The translations under genes were made by a program, and so were the position numbers. 64,000 bases of DNA from Billgrantia ethanolica (lineage in GTDB: Bacteria; Pseudomonadota; Gammaproteobacteria; Pseudomonadales; Halomonadaceae), in assembly GCF_021404305.1 (NCBI RefSeq), contig NZ_JABFTX010000006.1, positions 1-64,000 of the forward strand, in the 5' to 3' direction. This document shows, piece by piece, positions 33,791 to 43,275 of this stretch. Under the pieces are notes generated by a model. It had not been told where the DNA came from. It saw only the letters and a program-made list of their open reading frames with translations, and made no database searches. The stretch's first letter is position 1, and each line of letters begins with the position of its first letter.

Positions 33791-34170
33791 CAGATTCCTC
33801 CCAGCCACTTGGTGACGCTGATTAGCTCGAGCACCAAAATGAAACCAGCAGACGCGAACTCAAGGCGCTTGAGTTTGTGGCGGGCCATCAACCCGCCATC
33901 CTTGTCGTTTGCGATGCGGGTCATGACACGGGGTTTCCAACGGTGGAGCCAAAGCCAGGTGATCGCCCCATAGAGCACTACTCGCCACCCCAGTAGTAAG
34001 GGGGCGGCACTATCCATGACTGACTGCCACGCCCGCAAACTGCCGGCCATGCGCAGCCCAATTGACGCAATCAACCCGCTGAGCATGTACACGACCAGCA
34101 AGACGAACACGAACACGACCAGTGGTGGCCATCTCCTGGGGTCGTACCATGCGTGACGTGAGCGGCTCAT
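33790..34170 (-). CDS. Small ICE inner-membrane protein
   Basis: This 126-residue protein contains about three membrane helices (WPPLVVFVFVLLVVYMLSGL; LLLGWRVVLYGAITWLWLH; EFASAGFILVLELISVTKWL). It overlaps both neighbours by four bases, so it belongs to the transfer operon and is probably part of the mating channel. I do not have a firm family name for it. Confidence 0.8.
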   Translation of the reverse strand: MSRSRHAWYDPRRWPPLVVFVFVLLVVYMLSGLIASIGLRMAGSLRAWQSVMDSAAPLLLGWRVVLYGAITWLWLHRWKPRVMTRIANDKDGGLMARHKLKRLEFASAGFILVLELISVTKWLGGI

Positions 34171-35594
34171 TCGCCCTCTCCATTCGTCGGGCGGCCGCGG
34201 CTATCCAGGATCCCGCCAGGCCGTGTCGTCTCACTCCGACTGGAGGACGCCGCACGGTTAGATGCCCGCTCCAGAGCGGTGCCGGCAGCACTGGCTGCCA
34301 AGGCGCGACGGACCTCCATTTCTGATTGAAGGGTGTCGATATCACGATCCAAGGACGCAAGTCGCCGATCCAGCGCTGACATTCCCTCGTCATTGCCAGC
34401 GATACCTGGATCACTAGCGCCAGCGAGCAGCGCACGCCTAGCCCATAGAGCCTTGGTCAACGTGCGCGCCAGCGCCATCTCACTCGCCAAGCGGTGCGTA
34501 AGAAGCTGCGCCTCGGGATCGGTCCGCAGAGACTCGATCACCCCACGAGAGACGACCAAGCCTTCACCTGCGGATACGGCCCGCAGGTTCTCGGGAGAAG
34601 GTGGTTCGTTGCCGGCCACCAGAGCAACCAACCTTTCGTACACTTCCTGTTGCTCACTCTCGAGCTCACGCATCAAGCCTGTACCAGCTTGGGCCTGATG
34701 CACCTCACAGCCATCACACGTCTGGAGCTCGTCCTCGCCAACAACGGTACGGGTCCACTCGGCTGCCTCGGCAGGACTGCCCCAGACAGTACACATGCCA
34801 CCGAAACACTCTCCGCCGCCACTCCCGCCGTTCCCTCCACCACCGATCCAATTACCATCATTGGTGGTAACCGAGCCCCATCCCCCGCCGCCGCCGGCGA
34901 CAGGCTCGTTGCTCGTGGTATTGCTGCGCCCATGCAGTAGGTTGTAACCCGCTCGAGCAGTATCCTCGATGACCCTCATGGGTGGCTGGTTGCGCCCACC
35001 GCGCTTCTCACCACCCACCCAGGTAAAGCCGTTGTCGCCCCCGGTCTGCTCAACTTGCCGTTGTGCGGCGACTACATCGTTGGTGGATTGAGCGGAATCC
35101 TTCCAACTCTCGGCCTGAGCCCTATCAAAGAGTCCCTGTCCCATCGCCATGTCAGCCAAGCGCTCGGACATGTTCTCGCATGAGAGTTTCGCGGAATTGA
35201 AGTCGGCGCGTCCTTGGAGCACGCCGTTACTCAGCAGGTCGTAAAGCCCGGGGTTAGCGCGCTGGATAATCATGGCTGGAAGAGATGCCACAGCACCCTG
35301 GGCATTTTGAACAACCTGGCCCATGAGGTTCTGAAAGCCATCGGTCACACCATTGAGTTGGTTGCTGACGGTAGCTCCGATATCGAAGTTCCCGCATGTG
35401 GCATTCATGTTCCAGCGCACTCCAATCCCTCTGGCATAGGGGTTGTAGCCCCTGCCAGCCGAGATCGAGAATGGTGACGCACCACCAATCTGGTAGTAGA
35501 GGTTGTCGGCGGACTGAGCAACAGCATCATCACCAACCGCCACGACCATCACCGCCGCCATAGGCAGTATGGAACGCAAGAAGAGCCGCTTCAT
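34167..35594 (-). CDS. Integrating conjugative element protein, TIGR03755 (PFL_4711-like)
   Basis: This 475-residue exported protein opens with a signal peptide (MKRLFLRSILPMAAVMVVAV...AVAQSA) and the family's conserved start of the mature chain (NLYYQIGGASPFSISAGRGY). A glycine-rich section and four cysteines (ECFGGMC, CDGC) lie in the middle and a coiled-coil-like tail at the end. The start at 35594 has ggaggg nine bases upstream. It acts in the periplasm or outer membrane in mating-pair formation. Confidence 0.87.
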   Translation of the reverse strand: MKRLFLRSILPMAAVMVVAVGDDAVAQSADNLYYQIGGASPFSISAGRGYNPYARGIGVRWNMNATCGNFDIGATVSNQLNGVTDGFQNLMGQVVQNAQGAVASLPAMIIQRANPGLYDLLSNGVLQGRADFNSAKLSCENMSERLADMAMGQGLFDRAQAESWKDSAQSTNDVVAAQRQVEQTGGDNGFTWVGGEKRGGRNQPPMRVIEDTARAGYNLLHGRSNTTSNEPVAGGGGGWGSVTTNDGNWIGGGGNGGSGGGECFGGMCTVWGSPAEAAEWTRTVVGEDELQTCDGCEVHQAQAGTGLMRELESEQQEVYERLVALVAGNEPPSPENLRAVSAGEGLVVSRGVIESLRTDPEAQLLTHRLASEMALARTLTKALWARRALLAGASDPGIAGNDEGMSALDRRLASLDRDIDTLQSEMEVRRALAASAAGTALERASNRAASSSRSETTRPGGILDSRGRPTNGEGE

Positions 35595-35608
35595 GTGGGT
35601 CTCCCTCC

Positions 35609-36571
35609 CTATGAGCCGGTATGAGATAGCAGGGTCTGTCCGCGGCGTTGGCAGCAGCGGTAGCGCTGCCACAACGCGAAGACATAATCGCCCCCACTAT
35701 CCAACCGGTCGGCGTAGGTATCACCGGCACCGCGGTCAGGCCAAACGACGCACGATTGGCTTAGCTTCGGTGACAGGTGCTGCCACTTGTGGTTTGAATT
35801 CCCCTCCACGACAGGCCCTGGCGGCCAATGGCCGTCCCTGGCCCGGCTAACCAGCGGCTGGTAGACGTGAGGCTGCCCCGTCCGGGTCACGATGTCGGCC
35901 GATCGCTGCGCCATGAGCGCCGCTGCCTTGTAATCGTGCACCTGAGTGATGAACCCGCTACGGGGGTAGATATTCCCCCATAGGTCCGCTCCCATCTGGC
36001 CCAGCTCTCGACGTCCAGGGATCAGTGCCTCGGGATAGGCCGATTCAGGAATGCCCGAACGCCATGCAAAAGCATCGAGTGTGGAGACAAAGTACGGCTG
36101 GAACGGCTGTGCCGCTCCAGAGCAGGTGAAACCCAAGGCACTGGCGAAATGGTTGAAGAGTTCTGTGCCGGGATGGCCAATGGCGTCGACATTCTTGAAA
36201 CGCAGATGCTCGTGGAAATTCGGCTCAGCATCCGAAGTACTCTGACCGCCGCCCATGGCATTACCCAGCGGCGGCGAGACCATCGCGATTTCGGTCCAGG
36301 GGTTTTCCCCGGTGTTCTCATAGCTGGAGACCACCAGCTCAGGGATGTAGTGACGGACCTTGAGCGACGTGCGGATACTGCACCCGAATGCGGTGCAACG
36401 CAGCCATACGCATATGCCAACAACGCGATAGTCCAGGCACTCCGTTGACAGCGCGGATTGCACTATCATCGGGGTGGTAATCGCCTTGGTCGGCTGTGAA
36501 ACGAGCACTCCTCCCAGGCTCAATAGCCCGACCAGCAAGGCCCACCTCAAGCGAGAGACTCGGATTGTCAT
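35609..36571 (-). CDS. TraU-like ICE protein, TIGR03756 (PFL_4710-like)
   Basis: This 320-residue exported protein has a signal peptide (ALLVGLLSLGGVLVSQPTKA), the CLDYRVVGICVWLRC cysteine motif and the ending WRYRCCQRRGQTL. These match TraU-related TIGR03756 proteins, periplasmic disulfide-bonded components needed for DNA transfer. It overlaps the upstream gene by four bases. Confidence 0.88.
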   Translation of the reverse strand: MTIRVSRLRWALLVGLLSLGGVLVSQPTKAITTPMIVQSALSTECLDYRVVGICVWLRCTAFGCSIRTSLKVRHYIPELVVSSYENTGENPWTEIAMVSPPLGNAMGGGQSTSDAEPNFHEHLRFKNVDAIGHPGTELFNHFASALGFTCSGAAQPFQPYFVSTLDAFAWRSGIPESAYPEALIPGRRELGQMGADLWGNIYPRSGFITQVHDYKAAALMAQRSADIVTRTGQPHVYQPLVSRARDGHWPPGPVVEGNSNHKWQHLSPKLSQSCVVWPDRGAGDTYADRLDSGGDYVFALWQRYRCCQRRGQTLLSHTGS

Positions 36572-37050
36572 CGTGTCACCTCCCCTCGAGTATCGAGAAT
36601 CTCGGCGACTGCTGCGGAGACGTCAGGTTGGCCATAGACTACGAATTCACCATCCACGACCACTGCGGGCACCTTCTCCACCCTCAGCATCCAGGCCCGA
36701 GCCACACCGACATGCAGCTCGCCATAGCGTCGTATGGCGTCATTCCATTCCGGGGACTGCATCCGATCGCGCATGACCGCCTCTGCCGCGGACAGATCGG
36801 CCGGCAGCCCTTCCGACAGCTCGGCATCGAGACGAGCCGGCGCATCGAGCTCAATGACTGCTGTGCCAGGTGGCACATTGGTCACTGGGATGCCGGCGAT
36901 GGTGAACACCTCAACGGTGTCGCTGAATTGCGGGGCAGGTTCCAGGGCAAGGGAGATGCCCTGTCCCAGCCCGGTAATAGGGGCCAGGACGGACGCACTG
37001 ACTGCTAGGAGGGCCAGCCAGCGGCGGTAAATGTGGAGATGTCTCTGCAT
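36568..37050 (-). CDS. ICE protein TIGR03757 (PFL_4709-like, DUF1525)
   Basis: This 160-residue exported protein has a signal peptide (WLALLAVSASVLAPITGLGQ) and a thioredoxin-like core (VEVFTIAGIPVTN...VPAVVVDGEFVVYGQPDV) lacking a CxxC pair. It is the first gene of this leftward block, with a divergent nuclease gene behind it; start at 37050 is chosen over 37083 because it begins closer to the signal peptide. It probably helps fold or assemble the neighbouring cysteine-rich TraU-like protein. Confidence 0.85.
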   Translation of the reverse strand: MQRHLHIYRRWLALLAVSASVLAPITGLGQGISLALEPAPQFSDTVEVFTIAGIPVTNVPPGTAVIELDAPARLDAELSEGLPADLSAAEAVMRDRMQSPEWNDAIRRYGELHVGVARAWMLRVEKVPAVVVDGEFVVYGQPDVSAAVAEILDTRGEVTR

Positions 37051-37219
37051 GGATGCCACTCCAGACAATCGATGGACTGTCACAGGAATACCTGTGTACT
37101 GGAGCTGGCTCAGTAGAAAACATTAATTCCGTATCTAGGGTTTGCCCACTGTCCCCTTGACGTAATGCACAGTTCGCTCTTCCCTATGGCCACTATCCAA
37201 ACAACGAGACAAGACCGTC

Positions 37220-38305
37220 ATGCACCGCCTCACACACCTTCTTGCTATGGTGCTGCTGCTCCTGCCAGGTTTAGCCGTAGCCGACGTCCTGCTGGGTAGC
37301 TGGAACATCCAGAACCTTGGCTGGAACAATGACAAGCGGTTTGACAAGGTGGCCCATATTGCTGGCCACTTCGACTTCCTGGCCATCCAGGAGCTGATGA
37401 ACGAGCAAGCGCTGGAACAGCTCGAACGAGAGGTTGAAACCGCCTCGGGCGAATCCTGGTCATCAATGGCCAGTCATGCCCTGGGTCGAGGTAGCTATCG
37501 TGAGCACTACGCCTTCCTGTGGCGCGACAGCGCCGTGGAGTATCTGGACGGGGCAGTCGTCTACATCGATGACCGGGATGCCTTTGCCCGGGAGCCGTAC
37601 TCGGCGCGGTTCCGGAGCCTTCGCACCGGACAAGAGTTCGCCGTGGGCAACGTCCATATTCTCTACGGCAATAGCGTTGGCGACAGGCTTCCCGAGATCC
37701 AGGCCCTGGCAAACTACTGGGAATGGCTTGGTGAGGTTTACGAGGGCACCCCCCGTCTGCTCATGGGGGACTTCAACCTGGCTCCACACCACGCTGGCTG
37801 GGAGCCGCTGAGGGCGATGGGGGCAATACCTGCCATCACCCAGGGCGCCACGACGCTGAGCCCAGTGGATGGCAGGTTTGCCAACCTCTACGACAACATC
37901 TGGAAGATTGAGGGTAAGCTCGAGATCGGCCAGCGTGGCATCCTGACATTCCCACAGGTGTTCGGCATTGATCATGTCAGGGCCCGGGACGTCATCTCCG
38001 ACCATGCTCCGGTCTACGTAGCGCTCGGCAGCGCAGAGCTCGTACTGCGTCCATTTTCTTCCCAGAACCTGGATGCACTCTCAGCGGCCAACGATTCCCC
38101 CTATTGCATCGATCTTAACTCCGCGACGAGTGAGGCACTGCTGGAGATCCCCCATATCGGCCCGACAAGGGCTGACGCCATCATCGAAGGACGACCCTGG
38201 GAGCACCCTGAGCAGCTGGTGAGGATTTCTGGAATCGGTGATAACAGGCTGGAAGAGATATTGACGAGCAAAATGTTGTGTGAAGGCATCGCGCCCGGGC
38301 ATTGA
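37220..38305 (+). CDS. Secreted EEP-family nuclease fused to helix-hairpin-helix domain
   Basis: This 361-residue protein has a signal peptide (MHRLTHLLAMVLLLLPGLAVA) and an endonuclease/exonuclease/phosphatase (DNase I-like) domain with LLGSWNIQNLGW (N), FLAIQELMN (catalytic E), LLMGDFNLAPHH (D, N) and the C-terminal ISDHAPVYVA (SDH). The last ~65 residues are a ComEA-like helix-hairpin-helix DNA-binding unit (IDLNSATSEALLEIPHIGPT; ISGIGDNRLEEIL). It should cut DNA outside the cytoplasm. It is the only plus-strand gene inside the transfer region, divergent from the TIGR03757 unit. Confidence 0.88.
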   Translation: MHRLTHLLAMVLLLLPGLAVADVLLGSWNIQNLGWNNDKRFDKVAHIAGHFDFLAIQELMNEQALEQLEREVETASGESWSSMASHALGRGSYREHYAFLWRDSAVEYLDGAVVYIDDRDAFAREPYSARFRSLRTGQEFAVGNVHILYGNSVGDRLPEIQALANYWEWLGEVYEGTPRLLMGDFNLAPHHAGWEPLRAMGAIPAITQGATTLSPVDGRFANLYDNIWKIEGKLEIGQRGILTFPQVFGIDHVRARDVISDHAPVYVALGSAELVLRPFSSQNLDALSAANDSPYCIDLNSATSEALLEIPHIGPTRADAIIEGRPWEHPEQLVRISGIGDNRLEEILTSKMLCEGIAPGH

Positions 38306-38424
38306 TGGTAACAAGGCCCCAGCGGCCTCACGACCAGAGCTGACAATTGCCGTAATCCTGCGTTAAAGCCGAGGAGCTTGGTACCGCGACTATGCCACTT
38401 GAACCTTCTAAAGGTGCCGTTGGG

Positions 38425-41340
38425 TCATGAGCCAATCCCCCTGGCCTCATCCAGCCTCCTGGCGATCTCAATTGCCGCGTCAAGCTCGGAGCAGTTAAGC
38501 TCTCGCATCACCCGGTCCCGCTCGGCCTTCTCGTCACCCTCAGTACCCGCCAAGGCGAGGTATAGACTCGGCGGCACTACCCTAAACAGCGCCTCAAGAC
38601 GCCCGCCCAGCACCACCCCCTCGGTGTACTTATGGTTGGCTTTGGTGGCCGACTGCATCAGTTGACGTTGCGCCGGCGTAAGCTCCTTGAAGCGAGAAAC
38701 CTTGTCGATCTCATCCTTGGGCATGGTCAGACAGACCCACCACTCGACCATATTCAGCAGCTTCGCCGCCGCATCGGGGAAATCATCCAGATTCTGGGTC
38801 GCAAACCAAAGCCAGTGCGACAGCTTCCGCCCCATTTTCCCGACTTTCACCAGAAAGGGCGACAGTAACGGGTTTACGGTGAGAATGTGGCTCTCATCGA
38901 TCACTTGGACGATAGGCCGACCCGAATATTGGTCTCGCTCGGCCATGTTCGCGATCATGTTGGTGATTGAGATCACCGCCAGGGCCAATTGGGCCTCATA
39001 TCCTTCGCGCGCATAGTGGGCCAGGTCGATGATTGTCACATCGCACTCTGGCCAAGGGTCTCCTACCGAGTTGAACACCTCGCCATCAAAGCCGTCGGTG
39101 AATAGGCCCAACGCTTCCCCCATGTCGTAAGCACGCTCCCGCGACTGTTCAGGGATCCCTTGGTCCTCCGAGATGTCGCGGAAAGCACGGCGCACGTCCT
39201 CGGTACGGCACTGCCTTCCCTCGGCATGGGAAGCGCGGGCCGCACGATAGATCGCATCACGCACCATACGCCGGTCTGAGCGTCGGAACTGCGCCTCCTC
39301 CTTGGGCTCACCTCCGGTGATCATCAGGCGAGCCGCAATCTCCATTTCGCCAATCAGGTCCCGCTCATCATCATCCTGCTCATCAACCGCCTCAACAAGA
39401 GACTCCACTGAAGCCGACTCGTAGGGGTTGTGATCCTCAGCATCGCGCAGGCGGCGTGCCGCCTCCATCTCAGCGTCCAGCAGGCGGTGGGCTTCAGTGA
39501 AGGGCGGGAGCCTGGCCCCACATCCCGGGGCTAAGCGAACCTTGTTGACCTTCAAGCCCTTGCGCTGGAAATAATCCGCGAGCAAGCCGAAGGAATTGCC
39601 GACCTCAATGATAAACAGCCGTGGCCGGTGCAGCGCCATGACCTGGCTGGTGACCGAATTCAGCGTGGCGGATTTACCCGCTCCGGTCGGGCCAAAGAAG
39701 AACATATGGGCATTGGCCGCACGGTCGGCGCGATTCAAGGGATCGAAGCTGAAGGTACCACCACCACGATTGAAGAAGCTGATTCCTGGGTTGCCGGTAC
39801 CCCTGGCCCGGCCATACAAAGGTGCCAGGTTAGCGATGTGCTGCACGAAGTTGATCTGGGTGTACCAGCGGCTGCGATCCAGCTCCGGATCAAAGGCCAT
39901 AGGTAGCCAGCGCAGGTAGCTATTCAGTGACGCCACCTCGTCCTCGGGGTCCACCGGCTTGAGGTTGGCGTTGATCAATTGAGTCGTCAGCTGCATCAGG
40001 CGATGCTGCAGCTGCCGGTCATCCTCGCCGTGCACGTAAAACACCAGCGACGACTGGTACAGCTTGTGATCCTCACCCAGGAAGCCTCTCACTTGATCGC
40101 AATCGCGCCGGACCCTCTCAGCCACCACGCTGTCACCAACCGCCTTCTCTCGCAGCCGATTGATGTGATCCTCAAGAGGCTCCTGGGGCATGGCCACCAT
40201 AGTCAGGCAGTATTCAGTCCCCTCCGGCAGCAGATCCATCAGAGCATTGGAGACCGAACTCCCACCACGGCCATTGCCCCTGGTCACCTCGCCAGTGATA
40301 TGTCCGACCTTGGGCGCGTGACGCAGCTCTTCCACGGGTACCACGGCATGGGGCATGTCATCGAAGAACCACACACCCTTCTCGACATCGCCGAACGGGG
40401 AGCTCGCCAGCATCCCCTCGGCCAGGTCGTACTGGGGTAGCCGCTCTCCATCCTCCGGGTAGTCGAAGACATCGTAGAAGCGCTGTGGATCATCAGGCGA
40501 GTAGCGCGGCCGTGGATTGAAGCGCTGCATCATCCAGCGATGGAAGTCGCGGCCGTCATATCGGCGCAACTCCAGCCCAGCGGACCTGAGTGCAGACTCT
40601 AGACGATCATAGGTGTGGTTGACGGCATCCTCCGGGTGGAGATCGCGAGCTGACTGACGTTCGCCAAGCCGGGCCCTGCTGTTGCCTATCCGGCGATACA
40701 GCACCAGGCGTGTGCGGCGAGTCTGTCCTCGCCACTGCGTCTGGGTTACCTGGTCGTCCTCGAAAAGCCCGCCAGGCTTGGCGATCGCACGGAGATGTGC
40801 CTCCATGCTGGCTAACCACGCTTGGGTATACTCGGTATCCAGCAGGCCGGGACGGGCATAAGCGCGTAGCCGTTCGAGATCCTGACGAGGATCGGTATCG
40901 TCCCGGCCATAAAACTGAACTACCCAGGGGTGGTGATCATTCTCCGGAAGACTGTCCTGGAGCGCGGCGGTTATCGTATCGCGCACCTCCTCCAAGGCCT
41001 CGGAGGAGCGCCCCTCCGTTGGGACCGGGATGACCTCGGCCACCACCCCCACCGACACCCCGTCCTCGAGTAGGAAACACCCAGACGTTGGCAGGTACTC
41101 GACCCAAGGCAGGCGCGATGCAAAGCTCGGCGCCCGGCGGTAAGCCAAACGCAAGGATTCCTCGGTAATCGGCTTGCCTCGCGGCAACGAGAGAGGTCGA
41201 CCTCGCTCATCGGTCACCAGCACCTGAACTTGTGCAGGAACTCCCTCCGCCTGATCGGAAGCTTCTGAGAGAGCCCCTTGTTCTCCCCCCGCACCCGTGG
41301 GTGGGAAGAGTCGACTCATCATGCGATCAAAAACGCTCAT
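38425..41340 (-). CDS. traC: VirB4/TraC-type conjugative ATPase, TIGR03744 (PFL_4706-like)
   Basis: This 971-residue cytoplasmic ATPase energises assembly of the conjugation channel. Walker A (FFGPTGAGKSATLN, around residue 550) and Walker B (PIVQVIDESHILTV) are intact, and the C-terminal half has the VirB4 core (LSHWLWFATQNLDDFP). The length is usual for the family. It overlaps the lipoprotein gene by four bases and is the last gene of the 46.1-38.4 kb block. Confidence 0.94.
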   Translation of the reverse strand: MSVFDRMMSRLFPPTGAGGEQGALSEASDQAEGVPAQVQVLVTDERGRPLSLPRGKPITEESLRLAYRRAPSFASRLPWVEYLPTSGCFLLEDGVSVGVVAEVIPVPTEGRSSEALEEVRDTITAALQDSLPENDHHPWVVQFYGRDDTDPRQDLERLRAYARPGLLDTEYTQAWLASMEAHLRAIAKPGGLFEDDQVTQTQWRGQTRRTRLVLYRRIGNSRARLGERQSARDLHPEDAVNHTYDRLESALRSAGLELRRYDGRDFHRWMMQRFNPRPRYSPDDPQRFYDVFDYPEDGERLPQYDLAEGMLASSPFGDVEKGVWFFDDMPHAVVPVEELRHAPKVGHITGEVTRGNGRGGSSVSNALMDLLPEGTEYCLTMVAMPQEPLEDHINRLREKAVGDSVVAERVRRDCDQVRGFLGEDHKLYQSSLVFYVHGEDDRQLQHRLMQLTTQLINANLKPVDPEDEVASLNSYLRWLPMAFDPELDRSRWYTQINFVQHIANLAPLYGRARGTGNPGISFFNRGGGTFSFDPLNRADRAANAHMFFFGPTGAGKSATLNSVTSQVMALHRPRLFIIEVGNSFGLLADYFQRKGLKVNKVRLAPGCGARLPPFTEAHRLLDAEMEAARRLRDAEDHNPYESASVESLVEAVDEQDDDERDLIGEMEIAARLMITGGEPKEEAQFRRSDRRMVRDAIYRAARASHAEGRQCRTEDVRRAFRDISEDQGIPEQSRERAYDMGEALGLFTDGFDGEVFNSVGDPWPECDVTIIDLAHYAREGYEAQLALAVISITNMIANMAERDQYSGRPIVQVIDESHILTVNPLLSPFLVKVGKMGRKLSHWLWFATQNLDDFPDAAAKLLNMVEWWVCLTMPKDEIDKVSRFKELTPAQRQLMQSATKANHKYTEGVVLGGRLEALFRVVPPSLYLALAGTEGDEKAERDRVMRELNCSELDAAIEIARRLDEARGIGS

Positions 41341-41837
41341 TGTCCGCCATCCCCCGAACGCTCGAGCGTTACCAGGCCAGGCCGGCGCTCGGGCTCGGGA
41401 GCCCGAGGACGAGACGTCTCCCCTGGCATGGCGTATTGCGGTCGCGTATAGAGGGAGAACACCGTGGAATAACCCGGGATTGGGACCTCAGCACCGGCCA
41501 GATGCGGGAAGACATACATGACCAGGTCGGGGTTGGGCAGCCGCGTGAACTGGCTGTAGATCTCGTTGGTGGCGTCTCGGGTGTAGGCAAGCCGCTGATC
41601 CAACAACTCTCCATCGCTGAGGGCCCGGCGCAACTCGCCACGGGCATCGAGCAGCCCGCGTTGGCTGAGGCTGTCGCCCCCGCCGCCGGCACCACCCTGG
41701 CGCCACAGTTCTTGCATCGACACCCCATCGTGCTGCCACATCTCGTCCTTGGACGTCGCACAGCCGGACAGCAGGCCCAACCCCACGACCCCGACGGCAA
41801 GCACCATTGCCTTCGATAGCCGCTTACGGCATTTCAT
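41337..41837 (-). CDS. ICE lipoprotein TIGR03751
   Basis: This 166-residue protein starts with a lipoprotein signal (MVLAVGVVGLGLLSGC, lipobox LSGC) and contains the family stretch YSQFTRLPNPDLVMYVFPHL and VPIPGYSTVFSLY. It is the outer-membrane-anchored lipoprotein of the channel, in VirB7-like position. The start at 41837 lies inside the end of the upstream gene (14-base overlap). Confidence 0.88.
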   Translation of the reverse strand: MKCRKRLSKAMVLAVGVVGLGLLSGCATSKDEMWQHDGVSMQELWRQGGAGGGGDSLSQRGLLDARGELRRALSDGELLDQRLAYTRDATNEIYSQFTRLPNPDLVMYVFPHLAGAEVPIPGYSTVFSLYTRPQYAMPGETSRPRAPEPERRPGLVTLERSGDGGQ

Positions 41838-43275
41838 AGCGGAGCGATTGGTCACGCCCATAGTGCACCCTCCTGCCCTGGGTTTCGTAGTCGATATGCA
41901 ATTCGCGGTCGATATGAATGGCCACCTCTTTACCGGGTGGTACGAAGACTGCGGCGAATGCTTCCCCATACAGCCGGTTGACCCAGCGCGACATATCGTT
42001 GACCCCGGATGCCATGATCTGATTGACGGCCTGATTGCCACTCATGGCGGTAGAGACGGAGCCATCCGTGTTCATCGTCGAGACAATGTCACCGTCATCA
42101 CTGAGTAGCGAAGCCACGCCGGCACCAGCAGCGGTGAGTAGGGACTGGGTGCCCAGGTATTGCTTGGCATTACTGCTGCGTTCACCACTGACGCAGGGGA
42201 TACCAAACCCATCCGAGATCCAGCCAATCTTGGTCCGGGAATCACCCGATCCACTGTTCACATCCTCGGGCGTCGGCAAGGTGCGGACGGTACCGTCCTC
42301 GAATACGAAGGTCACCGAATGCACGTCGCCGCGGACACACGACAGTGTCCAGTCTCCAGTCGCGGTGCCACTCATGATCGCCGACTGGACCTCGGGCAAC
42401 TCGATGCCATTGGCGGTCAAGTTGTCTTTGCCGACGACGATTTTGAATGGATATGGATCTGTAACCGTGCCATCCACGGGCACACGCCCGATGAGCGCGG
42501 TCATGGCCAGCGAGCCCATCAGCGTGGCGTTCTCCGGCACGGTATAGACGGGCTCAACGGTGGAAGCATCGGGCTGACCCGTCACACGACTCTCCACCGC
42601 GCTGGCCGTGCGCTGCCCGACACTCTTGGCGGTACCCGCGGCCTCGCCGAAAGACGTGGGGAAATTCAGCGCCTCCTCAGAGCTGCCACGGCGGGAACCC
42701 TCCAGGGCATCCATCGGCTCGATCCAGGCCAAACCTGATGCAGCTGCGCCGCCACCTTCAGAATCCCTTGAGGGAGATCCCCCACCCTCAAGGCCAAGAC
42801 CGATGGGAAGGTCGTTCTGTTCGCCTCGGCTCTCGACGCGACGTTGCAGCTGATTGAGCTGCTGTTGCAGAGTACTCAGCATACTCTGGTCCTCTCGCCC
42901 TCTCTGACGCGCTGCGGTCTCCTGTCGCTGCCGCTCGGCTCGCAGAGCCGACTCGATCTGTTGATCGACGTTTCGCGCCTGCTCGCCGAGACGTTCATTT
43001 TGTTGGCGTAGCGCTTCGCTCTCGGCCCGTGAGCGTTCCAGGTCGTCACGCATCGACTGAACCTGGCCCACCAGGGTGGCTACGGTGTCCTGGGGGGTAT
43101 CCCCCTCGACACCTAGTGCCAGCAGCTCATCCTGGGTCAGTTCAAGGGTGGGATCGGCCTTAGCATCGCTCGCTTCTCGGCTGCCCCCTCCCCCGCTGCA
43201 AGCTCTCATCATCACCATGATCACCACGACAACCAGCATAGGCACCAGGATCTTCAGCAATCCATTACTCTTCAT
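41824..43275 (-). CDS. TraB/VirB10-like ICE protein TIGR03752 (PFL_4705-like)
   Basis: This 483-residue protein has one N-terminal membrane helix (LLKILVPMLVVVVIMVMMRA), a long coiled coil (LVGQVQSMRDDLERSRAESE...) and a C-terminal beta-rich domain (VPENATLMGSLAMTALIGRV onward) of the VirB10/TraB kind. It should bridge inner and outer membranes. It overlaps its neighbours on both sides. Confidence 0.9.
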   Translation of the reverse strand: MKSNGLLKILVPMLVVVVIMVMMRACSGGGGSREASDAKADPTLELTQDELLALGVEGDTPQDTVATLVGQVQSMRDDLERSRAESEALRQQNERLGEQARNVDQQIESALRAERQRQETAARQRGREDQSMLSTLQQQLNQLQRRVESRGEQNDLPIGLGLEGGGSPSRDSEGGGAAASGLAWIEPMDALEGSRRGSSEEALNFPTSFGEAAGTAKSVGQRTASAVESRVTGQPDASTVEPVYTVPENATLMGSLAMTALIGRVPVDGTVTDPYPFKIVVGKDNLTANGIELPEVQSAIMSGTATGDWTLSCVRGDVHSVTFVFEDGTVRTLPTPEDVNSGSGDSRTKIGWISDGFGIPCVSGERSSNAKQYLGTQSLLTAAGAGVASLLSDDGDIVSTMNTDGSVSTAMSGNQAVNQIMASGVNDMSRWVNRLYGEAFAAVFVPPGKEVAIHIDRELHIDYETQGRRVHYGRDQSLRYEMP

